NCBI GenBank assembly: GCA_000746705.1
Contig: JOTC01000007.1
Location: forward strand, 1-20,264
Length of the DNA stretch: 20,264 bases
Origin: Marine Group I thaumarchaeote SCGC AAA799-O18
GTDB lineage: Archaea; Thermoproteota; Nitrososphaeria; Nitrososphaerales; Nitrosopumilaceae
Reading direction: 5' to 3'
In this document: piece by piece, positions 14,491 to 20,264 of the stretch
Layout of the letters: the number at the start of each line of letters is the position of its first letter
Position numbering within the stretch: position 1 is the first letter of the stretch
Notes under the pieces: model-generated
The model's input: only the letters and a program-made list of their open reading frames with translations
Database searches by the model: none
Told to the model about the DNA's origin: nothing
Program-made: the position numbers and the translations under genes

Positions 14491-14697
14491 TTATCTATAT
14501 TTGATCTTTGATTTGATTCGGTTAACTTGCGCCATTTCTTCTTTAAGGTGTTTTTTCAGTAGTCTTTCATGCTGAGCTTTATGTCTCCAATAACAGTTTA
14601 TAACTGCCTGTCTAGATCGAGCATGCTTTAATGCTGACTGAAATTGTCTATGAATTGTAGCGACTTGGGCTGAATAGCTTGCCATGTTTTTAGCCAA
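14491..14697 (-). CDS. Small basic helical protein of unknown function
   Basis: I do not recognise a family. From TTG at 14697 it has 68 residues; from ATG at 14685 it has 64. It is rich in Lys, Arg, His and Gln, has no obvious hydrophobic segment, and is predicted by eye to be mostly helical (QFQSALKHARSRQAVINCYW and the Lys/Glu-rich HLKEEMAQVNRIKSKIK). The high positive charge suggests binding to nucleic acid or the ribosome (inference). A TATA-like ATTATAATAATTA lies about 30 bp before TTG 14697, which supports TTG and a real transcript. It is upstream of the methyltransferase on the same strand with a 63-nt gap. Confidence 0.55.
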   Translation of the reverse strand: MAKNMASYSAQVATIHRQFQSALKHARSRQAVINCYWRHKAQHERLLKKHLKEEMAQVNRIKSKIKYR

Positions 14698-14720
14698 TCA
14701 GGATTGTAGATAACAGTTTC

Positions 14721-14733
14721 TAATTATTATAAT
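14721..14733 (-). promoter_or_regulatory. TATA-like box for the small basic protein gene
   Basis: ATTATAATAATTA on the minus strand, centred about 30 bp before TTG 14697. The rest of the 128-bp divergent gap (14698-14825) shows no further gene. Confidence 0.35.
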
Positions 14734-14825
14734 CAAATTAGATTTAGGTTCTATATTATTATCAAGTCAATACAGATACCAGGCGATCATAAAACTATTA
14801 GATAGTTATTGTTTTTGAAGTCAGT

Positions 14826-15665
14826 ATGGAAAGGGTTGCGGTTGTTACGGGGACTTCCAGTGGAATAGGGTTTGAGACTGCTTTAGCGCTGGCAAGAGAA
14901 GGATATTATACCTATGCTACAATGAGGAATACTACAAAAGGTAACAAGATTAAAGAATTGGCCCTAAAGGAAAATTTGAAAATTGATGTATTGCAATTAG
15001 ATGTAGATGACGTAAATTCTACCAAAAATGCAATAAAAAACATTCTTGATCAAAAGCGGAGAATAGATGTTCTTGTAAATAATGCAGGATGGGCACTTTG
15101 GGGATGTGTTGAGGATGTGTCTGTTGATGAATTCAAATCTCAGTTTGAGACAAACTTCTTCTCAATTATAAGATTGATTCAGGAAGTAGGACCAATAATG
15201 AGGGAACAGGGTTCTGGTACAATAGTGAATGTTAGCTCGGTTGTAGGTCGGATTGGATTTCCAGCATCGCCTGCATATATCAGCTCTAAATTTGCGTTAG
15301 AGGGATTAAGTGAATCTTTGAGGTTTGAATTCGCACCTTTTGGTGTTGATGTTGTCATAATTGAACCAGGAGTAATAAAGACAGACTTCATGAAAAATAT
15401 GAAGATTGCTAAAAAATCGGAATTAGATTCAGTGTATAGAGATATCACTACTAAGGTAATTTCAGGTGTTAAGATGATGGCAGAAATGGGAACACCACCA
15501 AAAGAAGTAGCAAATACTATTGTTAAAGCTGTTAAAGATGAAAAACCGCTACCTAGATACATTGTTGGAAACGATGCATCGATGTTTTTGGAGGCAAAAA
15601 AGAGTAAAACGGATATTGAGTTTGAGAATTATTTGAAAAAAGAGCTTTATTCGACGGAAAATTAA
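14826..15665 (+). CDS. Short-chain dehydrogenase/reductase (SDR), classical type
   Basis: A 279-residue classical SDR using NAD(P)H on an unknown carbonyl or alcohol substrate. The cofactor motif is VTGTSSGIGFETA (TGxxxGxG at 8-15), followed by the NNAG motif (85-88). The catalytic residues fall at N110, S138 (NVSS), Y151 and K155 (YISSK), the textbook spacing. LDVDD at 58-62 is the adenine-binding strand end. Arg34 after the second strand (ATMRN) suggests a preference for NADP(H). The extended C-terminus (about 200-279) with a Lys/Glu-rich end resembles the retinol-dehydrogenase-like or 17-beta-HSD-like group, but no specific substrate can be assigned. Its stop is 1 nt from the convergent stop of the 46-residue membrane protein. 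Confidence 0.88.
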   Translation: MERVAVVTGTSSGIGFETALALAREGYYTYATMRNTTKGNKIKELALKENLKIDVLQLDVDDVNSTKNAIKNILDQKRRIDVLVNNAGWALWGCVEDVSVDEFKSQFETNFFSIIRLIQEVGPIMREQGSGTIVNVSSVVGRIGFPASPAYISSKFALEGLSESLRFEFAPFGVDVVIIEPGVIKTDFMKNMKIAKKSELDSVYRDITTKVISGVKMMAEMGTPPKEVANTIVKAVKDEKPLPRYIVGNDASMFLEAKKSKTDIEFENYLKKELYSTEN

Positions 15666-15666
15666 C

Positions 15667-15807
15667 TTAACATTCATTCTGCCCAACCTGGCAGTATTCA
15701 ATTAAAGGCTCTGGAATTGCCAAATAAGCTAGTAGTATCAGAACTGCCAGACCTCCAACACCGCTGACAATCATGAAAATTGGCCACTTCATATTGTATA
15801 CACGCAT
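15667..15807 (-). CDS. Small single-span membrane protein, 46 residues
   Basis: A short open frame that I do not recognise but which looks real. From ATG 15807 it encodes 46 residues: a short basic N-terminus (MRVYNMKW), one hydrophobic helix of about 20 residues rich in Ile, Val, Leu, Gly and Ala (IFMIVSGVGGLAVLILLAYL), then a Pro-Glu-containing outer tail ending in YCQVGQNEC, with two cysteines. An internal ATG at 15792 would give 41 residues. Charge distribution favours the N-terminus inside and the Cys-containing tail outside. It ends 1 nt from the SDR stop. The remaining gap, 15808-15923, shows no further gene and probably holds divergent promoters for this gene and topoisomerase IB. Confidence 0.55.
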   Translation of the reverse strand: MRVYNMKWPIFMIVSGVGGLAVLILLAYLAIPEPLIEYCQVGQNEC

Positions 15808-15923
15808 AACTTGTTAATCCATTTTTTCATCTTGACCTGTTTTTGAAAACATTTCTGTGGTTAGATTGATATACTGTTTTAACAGATTTTTATCAAAGTC
15901 AACAATTTGTACGTGTAAATGAT

Positions 15924-17610
15924 ATGAAATGGAAAACATTACAACATAACGGAATACTATTTCCCCTATGAATCAATTGGAATCAAAATTAAGATCAATG
16001 GGCAAAATGTAGATCTTTCACTAAGTCAAGAAGAAATGATTTACCAATGGGCAAAAAAGAAAGATGCGCCAAAGCCTGGAACTGCAGAAAAATATATTGA
16101 GGATCCTGTATTTCAAAAAAATTTTGTTTCAGATTTTGCTAAAACTTTCAACGGAAAATTCAGTGATCTGAAATATGCCGATATTGATTTCACACAACCA
16201 TACAAACTTGTTGATAGGGAAAAGGAAGCCAAAGAGTTGATGACAAAAGAGGAAAAAAAGACACTTGCCGCAAAGCGAAAAAAAATCCGTGAAAATATGA
16301 AGGCTAATTACGGAAAGGCAATCATGGATACGAAAGAAGTAGATATTGCAAACTACATGGCTGAACCACCAGGAATTTTCATGGGTAGAGGCGAACATCC
16401 AATGCGTGGACGATTTAAGCCACGTGTAACAGCGAAAGATGTTACATTAAATCTTGGCAAAGAAGCAAAAATTCCAGAGGGCAAATGGGGTAAAATCGTA
16501 CATGACAAAAACTCGATGTGGATAGCAAATTGGATGGATATCTTGACACAAAAGCGAAAATATGTTTGGTTAGCGGACACAGCGGGAATCAAGCAAGAAA
16601 GGGATCAAGCAAAGTATGACAAAGCAAAAAATCTAGCTAAAGAGATCGAGAATGTCAGAGCACAGATTAGTAAGGATATGCAAAATATGAATCGAAAAAC
16701 TAGAAGAATATCTACTGTTTGTTATTTGATTTATCGTACCGCGATGAGGGTTGGAGACGAGAAAGATCCGGATGAGGCTGACACTGTTGGTGCTACAACT
16801 TTACGAAAAGAACACATAAAACTTTCTGGAAATGCAATTGAATTTGACTTTCTTGGAAAGGATAGTGTAAGATGGAATGAAACTATTCCAGCAGTAGGAC
16901 AGGATAAGCAGTTTCATGATAATCTTAAGGAGCTTATTTCAAACAAAAAGAACAACCAAGAAATTTTTGATGGTATCACATCAAGACATGTGAATGAATA
17001 TTATTCGACTATAGTCAAAGGTCTTACTGCCAAAGTCTTTAGAACATATCTGGCTTCAAATTTAGTTACAAAATATCTTCGTCAATATGATAATATCAAG
17101 TCAGTATCTAATATGAAAAAATTATTTCATGCAAAAATGGCAAATCTAGATGCAGCTAAAATGTGCAATCATAAACGAACAATTCCAAAGAATTTTGATC
17201 AAACATTACAAAAGAAAAAAGACACACTCCGTATTGTAGAAAAGACAAAACCATGGCAAAAATCTGAAGTGTTACTCAAAAAGGCAGAATCTAAGATTAC
17301 AAAAACAACGAAACAGAAAGAAATGAAAAAAGAACGGCTCAAAAAAATAAAAACCACGATAAGAAAGAAGAAGGTAAAGCATACTGAAAGAATTGAAAAA
17401 CTACAACTTCAGATAGAGCTTACACAGAAAACAAGAGATTATAATTTAGGGACATCACTTCGAAATTATATTGATCCAAGAATTTTTATAACTTGGACTG
17501 ATGAAGTAGGTGCTGAATGGGAAAAACTCTACACTTCTGCGTTACAAAAAAAATTTCTTTGGGTGAAAAGCATTAATTCAAAGTGGAATGAAATTTCAAA
17601 ACAATACTAG
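15924..17610 (+). CDS. DNA topoisomerase IB, eukaryotic type, with a frame break near the 5' end
   Basis: Type IB topoisomerase that relaxes supercoils by a 3'-phosphotyrosyl nick, the thaumarchaeal enzyme related to eukaryotic Top1. All five catalytic residues are visible in the long frame: Arg in AMRVGDEKDPDEADTVG, Lys in DFLGKDSVRW, Arg in GLTAKVFRTYLAS, His in MCNHKRTIPKNF, and Tyr in LGTSLRNYIDPR (residue 478 counted from ATG 16036). A charged coiled-coil linker (about 380-470) precedes the tyrosine. The family N-terminus, MKWKTLQHNGILFP, is encoded from ATG 15924 in frame 0. It meets TGA at 15969, while the sequence continues as YESIGIKIKINGQNVDLSLS in the +1 frame from 15967. Only from ATG 16036 is there an uninterrupted 524-residue frame, which would lack about 37 conserved residues. 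A 2-nt loss or 1-nt gain in the C-run would explain it. Confidence 0.88.
15960..15971 (+). other. Frame break in topoisomerase IB at TTTCCCCTATGA
   Basis: Frame 0 reads TTT CCC CTA TGA and stops. Skipping one C (C CCC then TAT GAA) restores the family sequence F-P-Y-E. Adding two bases would give F-P-P-Y-E, closest to the PPYE of human TOP1. No ATG, GTG or TTG exists in the downstream frame before 16036. Confidence 0.75.
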
Positions 17611-17653
17611 ATTCAGAATCATTTAATTGCATTAAAAATTTACGCGTAGTTGT

Positions 17654-17748
17654 GCCGGGGTAGCTCAGCCTGGCCTAGAGTGCCAGTCTCTCCAAAGAAG
17701 GCAATACTCATAATCTGGAGGTCGTGGGTTCGAAACCCACCTCCGGCA
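17654..17748 (+). tRNA. Elongator tRNA-Met(CAT) with 19-nt intron
   Basis: The cloverleaf can be drawn by hand. Acceptor GCCGGGG (17654-17660) pairs with CTCCGGC (17741-17747), one G-U; D-stem GCTC/GAGT; T-arm GTGGG-TTCGAAA-CCCAC (17724-17740); discriminator A at 17748, CCA not encoded. After removing 17687-17705, the anticodon arm is CCAGA-CTCATAA-TCTGG, with anticodon CAT at 17709-17711. The G1-C72 pair and the body sequence match archaeal elongator tRNA-Met; initiator tRNA-Met has A1-U72 and a GGG/CCC anticodon stem. The gene lies 43 nt after topoisomerase IB on the same strand, with an AT-rich run at 17621-17643 as the likely promoter. Confidence 0.9.
17687..17705 (+). other. tRNA intron between positions 30 and 31, with bulge-helix-bulge
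   Basis: Intron TCTCTCCAAAGAAGGCAAT. In the precursor, GAG (17678-17680) pairs with CTC (17707-17709), and TGCC (17681-17684) pairs with GGCA (17700-17703) as a 4-bp central helix. This leaves two 3-nt bulges, AG|T and AT|A. Cutting after the second base of each bulge gives exactly the exon ends that restore a perfect anticodon stem. The inner intron helix is weak (TC with GA after a mismatch), so the motif is of the relaxed type. Confidence 0.75.
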
Positions 17749-17788
17749 TTATATTATTAGTTAATCCAGCTTACGTTTTTTAAGGGCA

Positions 17789-17944
17789 ATGGCGACTTCA
17801 AATATGATTACTATGAAAGCAAGATTTAATGGAAAATGTATAGAATGTAATGAACCAATTAAGATTGGTAAGGAAATAACAAAAAATTCTAAAGGTAATT
17901 GGGTCCACAAGTTTTGCTCAGATATTGAAGAAGAGTTACCATAA
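17789..17944 (+). CDS. Small zinc-finger protein, 51 residues
   Basis: A short frame from ATG 17789, with in-frame ATG codons at 17804 and 17813 as alternatives. It encodes a single treble-clef-like or ribbon-like zinc site: C17-x2-C20 in GKCIECNEPIKIG, then H40-x2-C43 in NWVHKFC. The spacing and the Gly-x-x-I and W-V-H pattern resemble small archaeal and bacterial C2HC fingers that begin with a Cys pair and end with W-x-H-x-x-C. Function unknown; it may bind nucleic acid or protein. It stands 40 nt after the tRNA and 20 nt before the 396-residue gene on the same strand, so it probably leads that operon. Confidence 0.65.
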   Translation: MATSNMITMKARFNGKCIECNEPIKIGKEITKNSKGNWVHKFCSDIEEELP

Positions 17945-17964
17945 ATGGAGACATGTGAGTATCA

Positions 17965-19155
17965 ATGTCAGAGTTATATGAATTTGCTGAGGCATTGATG
18001 GCTCAGCTTTCTGTTGAAATTGATGAAGAAAAAGTAATATCTGAACTTGCAAAAAAAATAAAAGAAGATAGAAACTTCACAGTAGAATTTGATAATGTTG
18101 AAAAAATATCCCAGAATATATTCCCAATTTTAAAGCAAAAAGTTACTAGTTATACGGGGTTAGAAGTATCTAATGATTTATCTATAGAATACTTGGGATT
18201 AGATGAATTCAAGAAATTAAAGGGTAAAAAAGTATTCACAGATACTGGACGAACATTTGTAGATAAATTATTTGATGCTGTAACAAAAAATGATCTAAAA
18301 AAAATTTCAGAGATTATTAAAGAAGATACCGCTAAATTCCTAGTTTATTCTACATATGTAAAATCATACATTTCAAAATTATCTACTACGTATGGTGATT
18401 ATCTTGATTCTAAGATCTATCTTAATATGTTTATTCTAGGAGACTATCCAAAAATAATTCTGTACAAACAAGGTTCTCCATATGAAGTAAAAGAAGAATC
18501 CGTAAAATCTGGATACCTTGGGGCGTTAAAAATGACAATTTTAGAGGAAATTGTTCATTCAGTACAAACGAACCTGCAAAGATTAAACACGCAAGCTGTT
18601 ATTCAGGTTAATGAAATAAACGAGGAATTGGCTAAAACTATCCTAGCACTTGATGATAAGATAGTTACTCAATTAACTGAATATTTACAATTACAACTTG
18701 TACCAGATGAATTCAAGATTGCAAACAAGGCAAATTTATTTTTCATGCTAAACCCAGATAATTTTATCACTAATGTTATGGGACCTGATGTAATGACATA
18801 CACCAAAGTTGAAATTGATCCAAAGATCTCAGATCTTGTACCATCATTACAAGAGATTTATCAAAGATGGTTAAAACCTATACAGACTCAACATGCAATA
18901 TTTACTACTATGGAGGGTATGGCTGAATTTGTAGTACAACAAATATTAAAAGATGATACAAATTTTCAAAATTATCTTACTACATTTGTAGGCACTGATA
19001 TTTCTGCTTATAGTGTGAAAAAAAGTACGGGTAAAGAATTCACTCAATATTTATTTAACAGGTTTGGTAAAACTACGTTTGAAAAACTCGTAATGGATCC
19101 GCCAAACACAAAAGAGTTAAAAAATCCACAACTATATCTAAATAGAATCAAGTAA
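17965..19155 (+). CDS. Conserved-looking protein of unknown function with degenerate gluzincin-like motifs
   Basis: I do not recognise an established family. The 396-residue protein has no signal peptide or membrane segment. The N-terminal part (1-130) is charged and helical, rich in Lys/Glu. Two short stretches recall a zincin-type metallopeptidase: E194-E195-I-V-H198 in MTILEEIVHSVQ, where a standard HExxH would need His at 194, and MEGMAEFVV at 316-324, like the EGxAEY helix that carries the third ligand in many gluzincins. About 120 residues separate them, which is long for this fold; H310 lies close to the second motif. The protein could be a variant or inactive protease, or the likeness may be chance. 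ATG at 17965 follows the zinc-finger gene by 20 nt. The next gene, a transglutaminase-fold protein, begins 11 nt after its stop, so the three are probably one operon. Confidence 0.75.
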   Translation: MSELYEFAEALMAQLSVEIDEEKVISELAKKIKEDRNFTVEFDNVEKISQNIFPILKQKVTSYTGLEVSNDLSIEYLGLDEFKKLKGKKVFTDTGRTFVDKLFDAVTKNDLKKISEIIKEDTAKFLVYSTYVKSYISKLSTTYGDYLDSKIYLNMFILGDYPKIILYKQGSPYEVKEESVKSGYLGALKMTILEEIVHSVQTNLQRLNTQAVIQVNEINEELAKTILALDDKIVTQLTEYLQLQLVPDEFKIANKANLFFMLNPDNFITNVMGPDVMTYTKVEIDPKISDLVPSLQEIYQRWLKPIQTQHAIFTTMEGMAEFVVQQILKDDTNFQNYLTTFVGTDISAYSVKKSTGKEFTQYLFNRFGKTTFEKLVMDPPNTKELKNPQLYLNRIK

Positions 19156-19166
19156 TATTAAATTTA

Positions 19167-19994
19167 TTGTCGGCAGAAAAATTTGATCCGTATGTTTCAG
19201 AATGGATTTCTTTTTCGAAAAATCCAAAGCATAATTTAATTGAAAAATCACTTAAACTAGCACAAATTTTGGAGTATCCTGACCTAAATATATCAAAATA
19301 CATTGAAAAAATAAATGAAATTGGTAATTCATTAAAGTTGAAAATAAACAATATCAAAAATCCCACATATCTTATGTCAATGCTTAATGAACATTTTTTT
19401 GAAAAATATGGTTTTACAGGTGATGATGAGGATTATTACGATCCAAGAAACAATTTTCTAAATACAGTTATTGACAAAAAATCAGGTATTCCCATTACTC
19501 TTTCCATCTTATATTCTGAAGTAGCAAGATATGTAGGACTTGAGCTCAGAATTGTTGGATTTCCGGGACACGTAGTTGTAAAATATGAAGAAGAGATGAT
19601 TTTAGATCCATTTTATCGCGGAAGGTTACTTACGATTAAAGATTTAGAAGAAATCTTGTATACTAACTTTGGTGAAGAGGTACAATTCATACCTGAATAT
19701 GTAAACGTCGCTACAACGGATCAAATTTTGACAAGACTGTTAAGAAATCTGAAAAATGCATACACACAATCATATGCATATGACAAAGCAATGAGATGTA
19801 CAGATATGATTTTAGGGATGCAGCCAGAATCTCCTGAGGAAATACGAGACAAAGGTATTTTAGAAGAACGGCTTTTGCATTATGACAAGGCGTTACCATT
19901 ACTCAATAAATATCTGGAATTAGAACCTGAAGCAGAAGATGCAGATTTTATTTTAGAATTAATTAAAAGCGTTAGAGAAAAATCTAATCGATAA
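19167..19994 (+). CDS. SirB1-like transglutaminase-fold protein with C-terminal TPR
   Basis: A 275-residue protein of the SirB1/YchA group (transglutaminase-like core plus TPR). Residues about 65-150 carry the signature: LNEHFFEKYGFTGDDEDYYD, PRNNFLNTVIDKKSGIPITL, YSEVARYVGLELRIVGFPGH, and ILDPFYRG. The conserved His (H135) and Asp (D147) of the papain-like triad are present, but the core has no cysteine; the only Cys (C211) lies in the TPR part. It is therefore probably not a protease or transglutaminase, as in related SirB1-type proteins. Residues about 184-270 are TPR-like helices (YDKAMRCTDMILGMQPESPE, YDKALPLLNKYLELEPEAED) for protein contacts. The start is TTG at 19167, 11 nt after the preceding stop, with no clear Shine-Dalgarno sequence. 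The 3' end overlaps the convergent small gene by 11 bp. Confidence 0.85.
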   Translation: MSAEKFDPYVSEWISFSKNPKHNLIEKSLKLAQILEYPDLNISKYIEKINEIGNSLKLKINNIKNPTYLMSMLNEHFFEKYGFTGDDEDYYDPRNNFLNTVIDKKSGIPITLSILYSEVARYVGLELRIVGFPGHVVVKYEEEMILDPFYRGRLLTIKDLEEILYTNFGEEVQFIPEYVNVATTDQILTRLLRNLKNAYTQSYAYDKAMRCTDMILGMQPESPEEIRDKGILEERLLHYDKALPLLNKYLELEPEAEDADFILELIKSVREKSNR

Positions 19995-20160
19995 TTGAGG
20001 ATATATCAGTACCTTTTCTTACCATTTTGATTTCATGACGCGCTAATTCGTTTCGTAATGCATGCTTTAGAAAATCTATTTCATCTCTTAAAGCAGCTAC
20101 TTCATCTTCCAGTTTTGCTACCCGTTCATAAATTGTCTCAGACTCATCTGATTTTGGCAT
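19984..20160 (-). CDS. Small coiled-coil protein, 58 residues
   Basis: A short frame from ATG 20160, not recognised by family. It encodes 58 residues with a clear amphipathic heptad pattern in ETIYERVAKLEDEVAALRDE and on through EIDFLKHALRNELARHEIK, then a short polar tail (GTDISSIID). It is likely a dimerising coiled coil. A TATA-like CTATTTAAGG lies 26 bp before the ATG, with no Shine-Dalgarno sequence, fitting a leaderless mRNA and supporting a real gene. It overlaps the end of the transglutaminase-fold gene by 11 bp in convergent orientation. Confidence 0.6.
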   Translation of the reverse strand: MPKSDESETIYERVAKLEDEVAALRDEIDFLKHALRNELARHEIKMVRKGTDISSIID

Positions 20161-20180
20161 ATCATAAAAAAAGGAAAACG

Positions 20181-20190
20181 CCTTAAATAG
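20181..20190 (-). promoter_or_regulatory. TATA-like box for the small coiled-coil gene
   Basis: CTATTTAAGG on the minus strand, centred 26 bp before ATG 20160, near the ideal archaeal spacing for a leaderless start. Confidence 0.5.
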
Positions 20191-20213
20191 TTATGGGAGA
20201 ACTGTCGTCGTAA

Positions 20214-20264
20214 TTATAGGTCGAATTCCTGATTACAATTAGAACATTTTGCTCTTTCTTTACC
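20214..20264 (-). CDS. C-terminal end of a gene with a CxxC pair (partial)
   Basis: On the minus strand the frame entering from the right edge reads GKERAKCSNCNQEFDL and then TAA at 20214-20216. The CxxC pair followed by an acidic end is like the second knuckle of a zinc ribbon. Only 16 residues are visible, so this is tentative. The coiled-coil promoter lies directly downstream of its stop. Confidence 0.4.
   Translation of the reverse strand, partial: GKERAKCSNCNQEFDL

Noticed and set aside
15179..15562. Open frame of 127 codons on the minus strand inside the SDR gene
   Set aside because: Runs opposite the catalytic SDR region; no domain and no promoter.
15808..15923. Possible further small gene in the SDR-topoisomerase gap
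   Set aside because: Frames here are 12-13 codons long at most (for example one ending MD then TAA) and show no motif.
17683..17718. Reading the tRNA as tRNA-Glu(CTC) with an intron at 37/38
   Set aside because: It would leave a T-T mismatch in the anticodon stem and C at position 37, and the body does not resemble archaeal tRNA-Glu; the Met(CAT) solution gives a perfect stem and a fitting bulge-helix-bulge.
1..20264. CRISPR array, insertion sequence, prophage or rRNA
   Set aside because: No regularly spaced direct repeats, transposase, phage or rRNA sequence was found when reading both strands.

Overview
The window looks like chromosomal DNA of an ammonia-oxidising archaeon of the Nitrososphaerota (Thaumarchaeota), most likely a marine Nitrosopumilales relative. 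The base composition is AT-rich. The gene set points the same way: AAA-type lysine biosynthesis on a carrier protein (LysX, LysK), diphthine synthase, archaeal DnaG, a proteasome alpha subunit, CTP-dependent riboflavin kinase, a eukaryotic-type topoisomerase IB, and the crotonase plus ADP-forming acyl-CoA synthetase pair of the thaumarchaeal 3-hydroxypropionate/4-hydroxybutyrate (HP/HB) carbon-fixation cycle. It reads as a housekeeping region: no insertion sequence, prophage, CRISPR array or rRNA was seen.

Layout. 1-3377 (+): a tight run of lysX (5' end outside the window), lysK and dphB (here fused to a C-terminal DUF357-like domain), then ribL. 3385-6641 (-): ribK and dnaG, 6 nt apart and convergent with ribL; then a HesB/IscA-type protein with a His/Cys-rich tail, and the crotonase. 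6673-9512 (-): the ADP-forming 3-hydroxypropionyl-CoA synthetase, just upstream of the crotonase, preceded by a glutamine amidotransferase. 9559-11673: a small TOPRIM protein (+) whose stop overlaps that of glutamate dehydrogenase (-), then a PPOX-fold flavoprotein (-). 11787-13638 (+): psmA, a UbiE-like methyltransferase and a TatA/B-like protein. 13657-14697 (-): an orphan DNA methyltransferase and a small basic protein. 14826-17610: an SDR (+), an unlisted 46-residue membrane protein (-), and topoisomerase IB (+), whose first 14 codons are in a different frame from the rest. 17654-17748: an elongator tRNA-Met with a 19-nt intron at a non-canonical position. 17789-19994 (+): a 51-residue zinc finger, a 396-residue protein with a degenerate metallopeptidase-like signature, and a SirB1-like transglutaminase-fold/TPR protein without the catalytic cysteine. 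19984-20264 (-): a 58-residue coiled-coil protein and the tail of a zinc-ribbon-like gene.

How the genes relate. Three functional groups stand out: flavin cofactors (RibK makes FMN, RibL makes FAD, a PPOX-fold protein may use one), autotrophic carbon fixation and nitrogen assimilation (synthetase, dehydratase, glutamate dehydrogenase, LysX/LysK), and information processing or protein quality control (DnaG, TOPRIM protein, topoisomerase IB, diphthamide synthesis, proteasome). Several genes start with TTG or have a TATA-like box 23-30 bp before the start codon with no Shine-Dalgarno sequence, which fits leaderless archaeal transcripts.

I did not find a convincing wholly new system. The best leads are the topoisomerase IB frame break, the tRNA intron with its bulge-helix-bulge fold, the DphB-DUF357 fusion, and the adjacent pair of degenerate protease-fold proteins.
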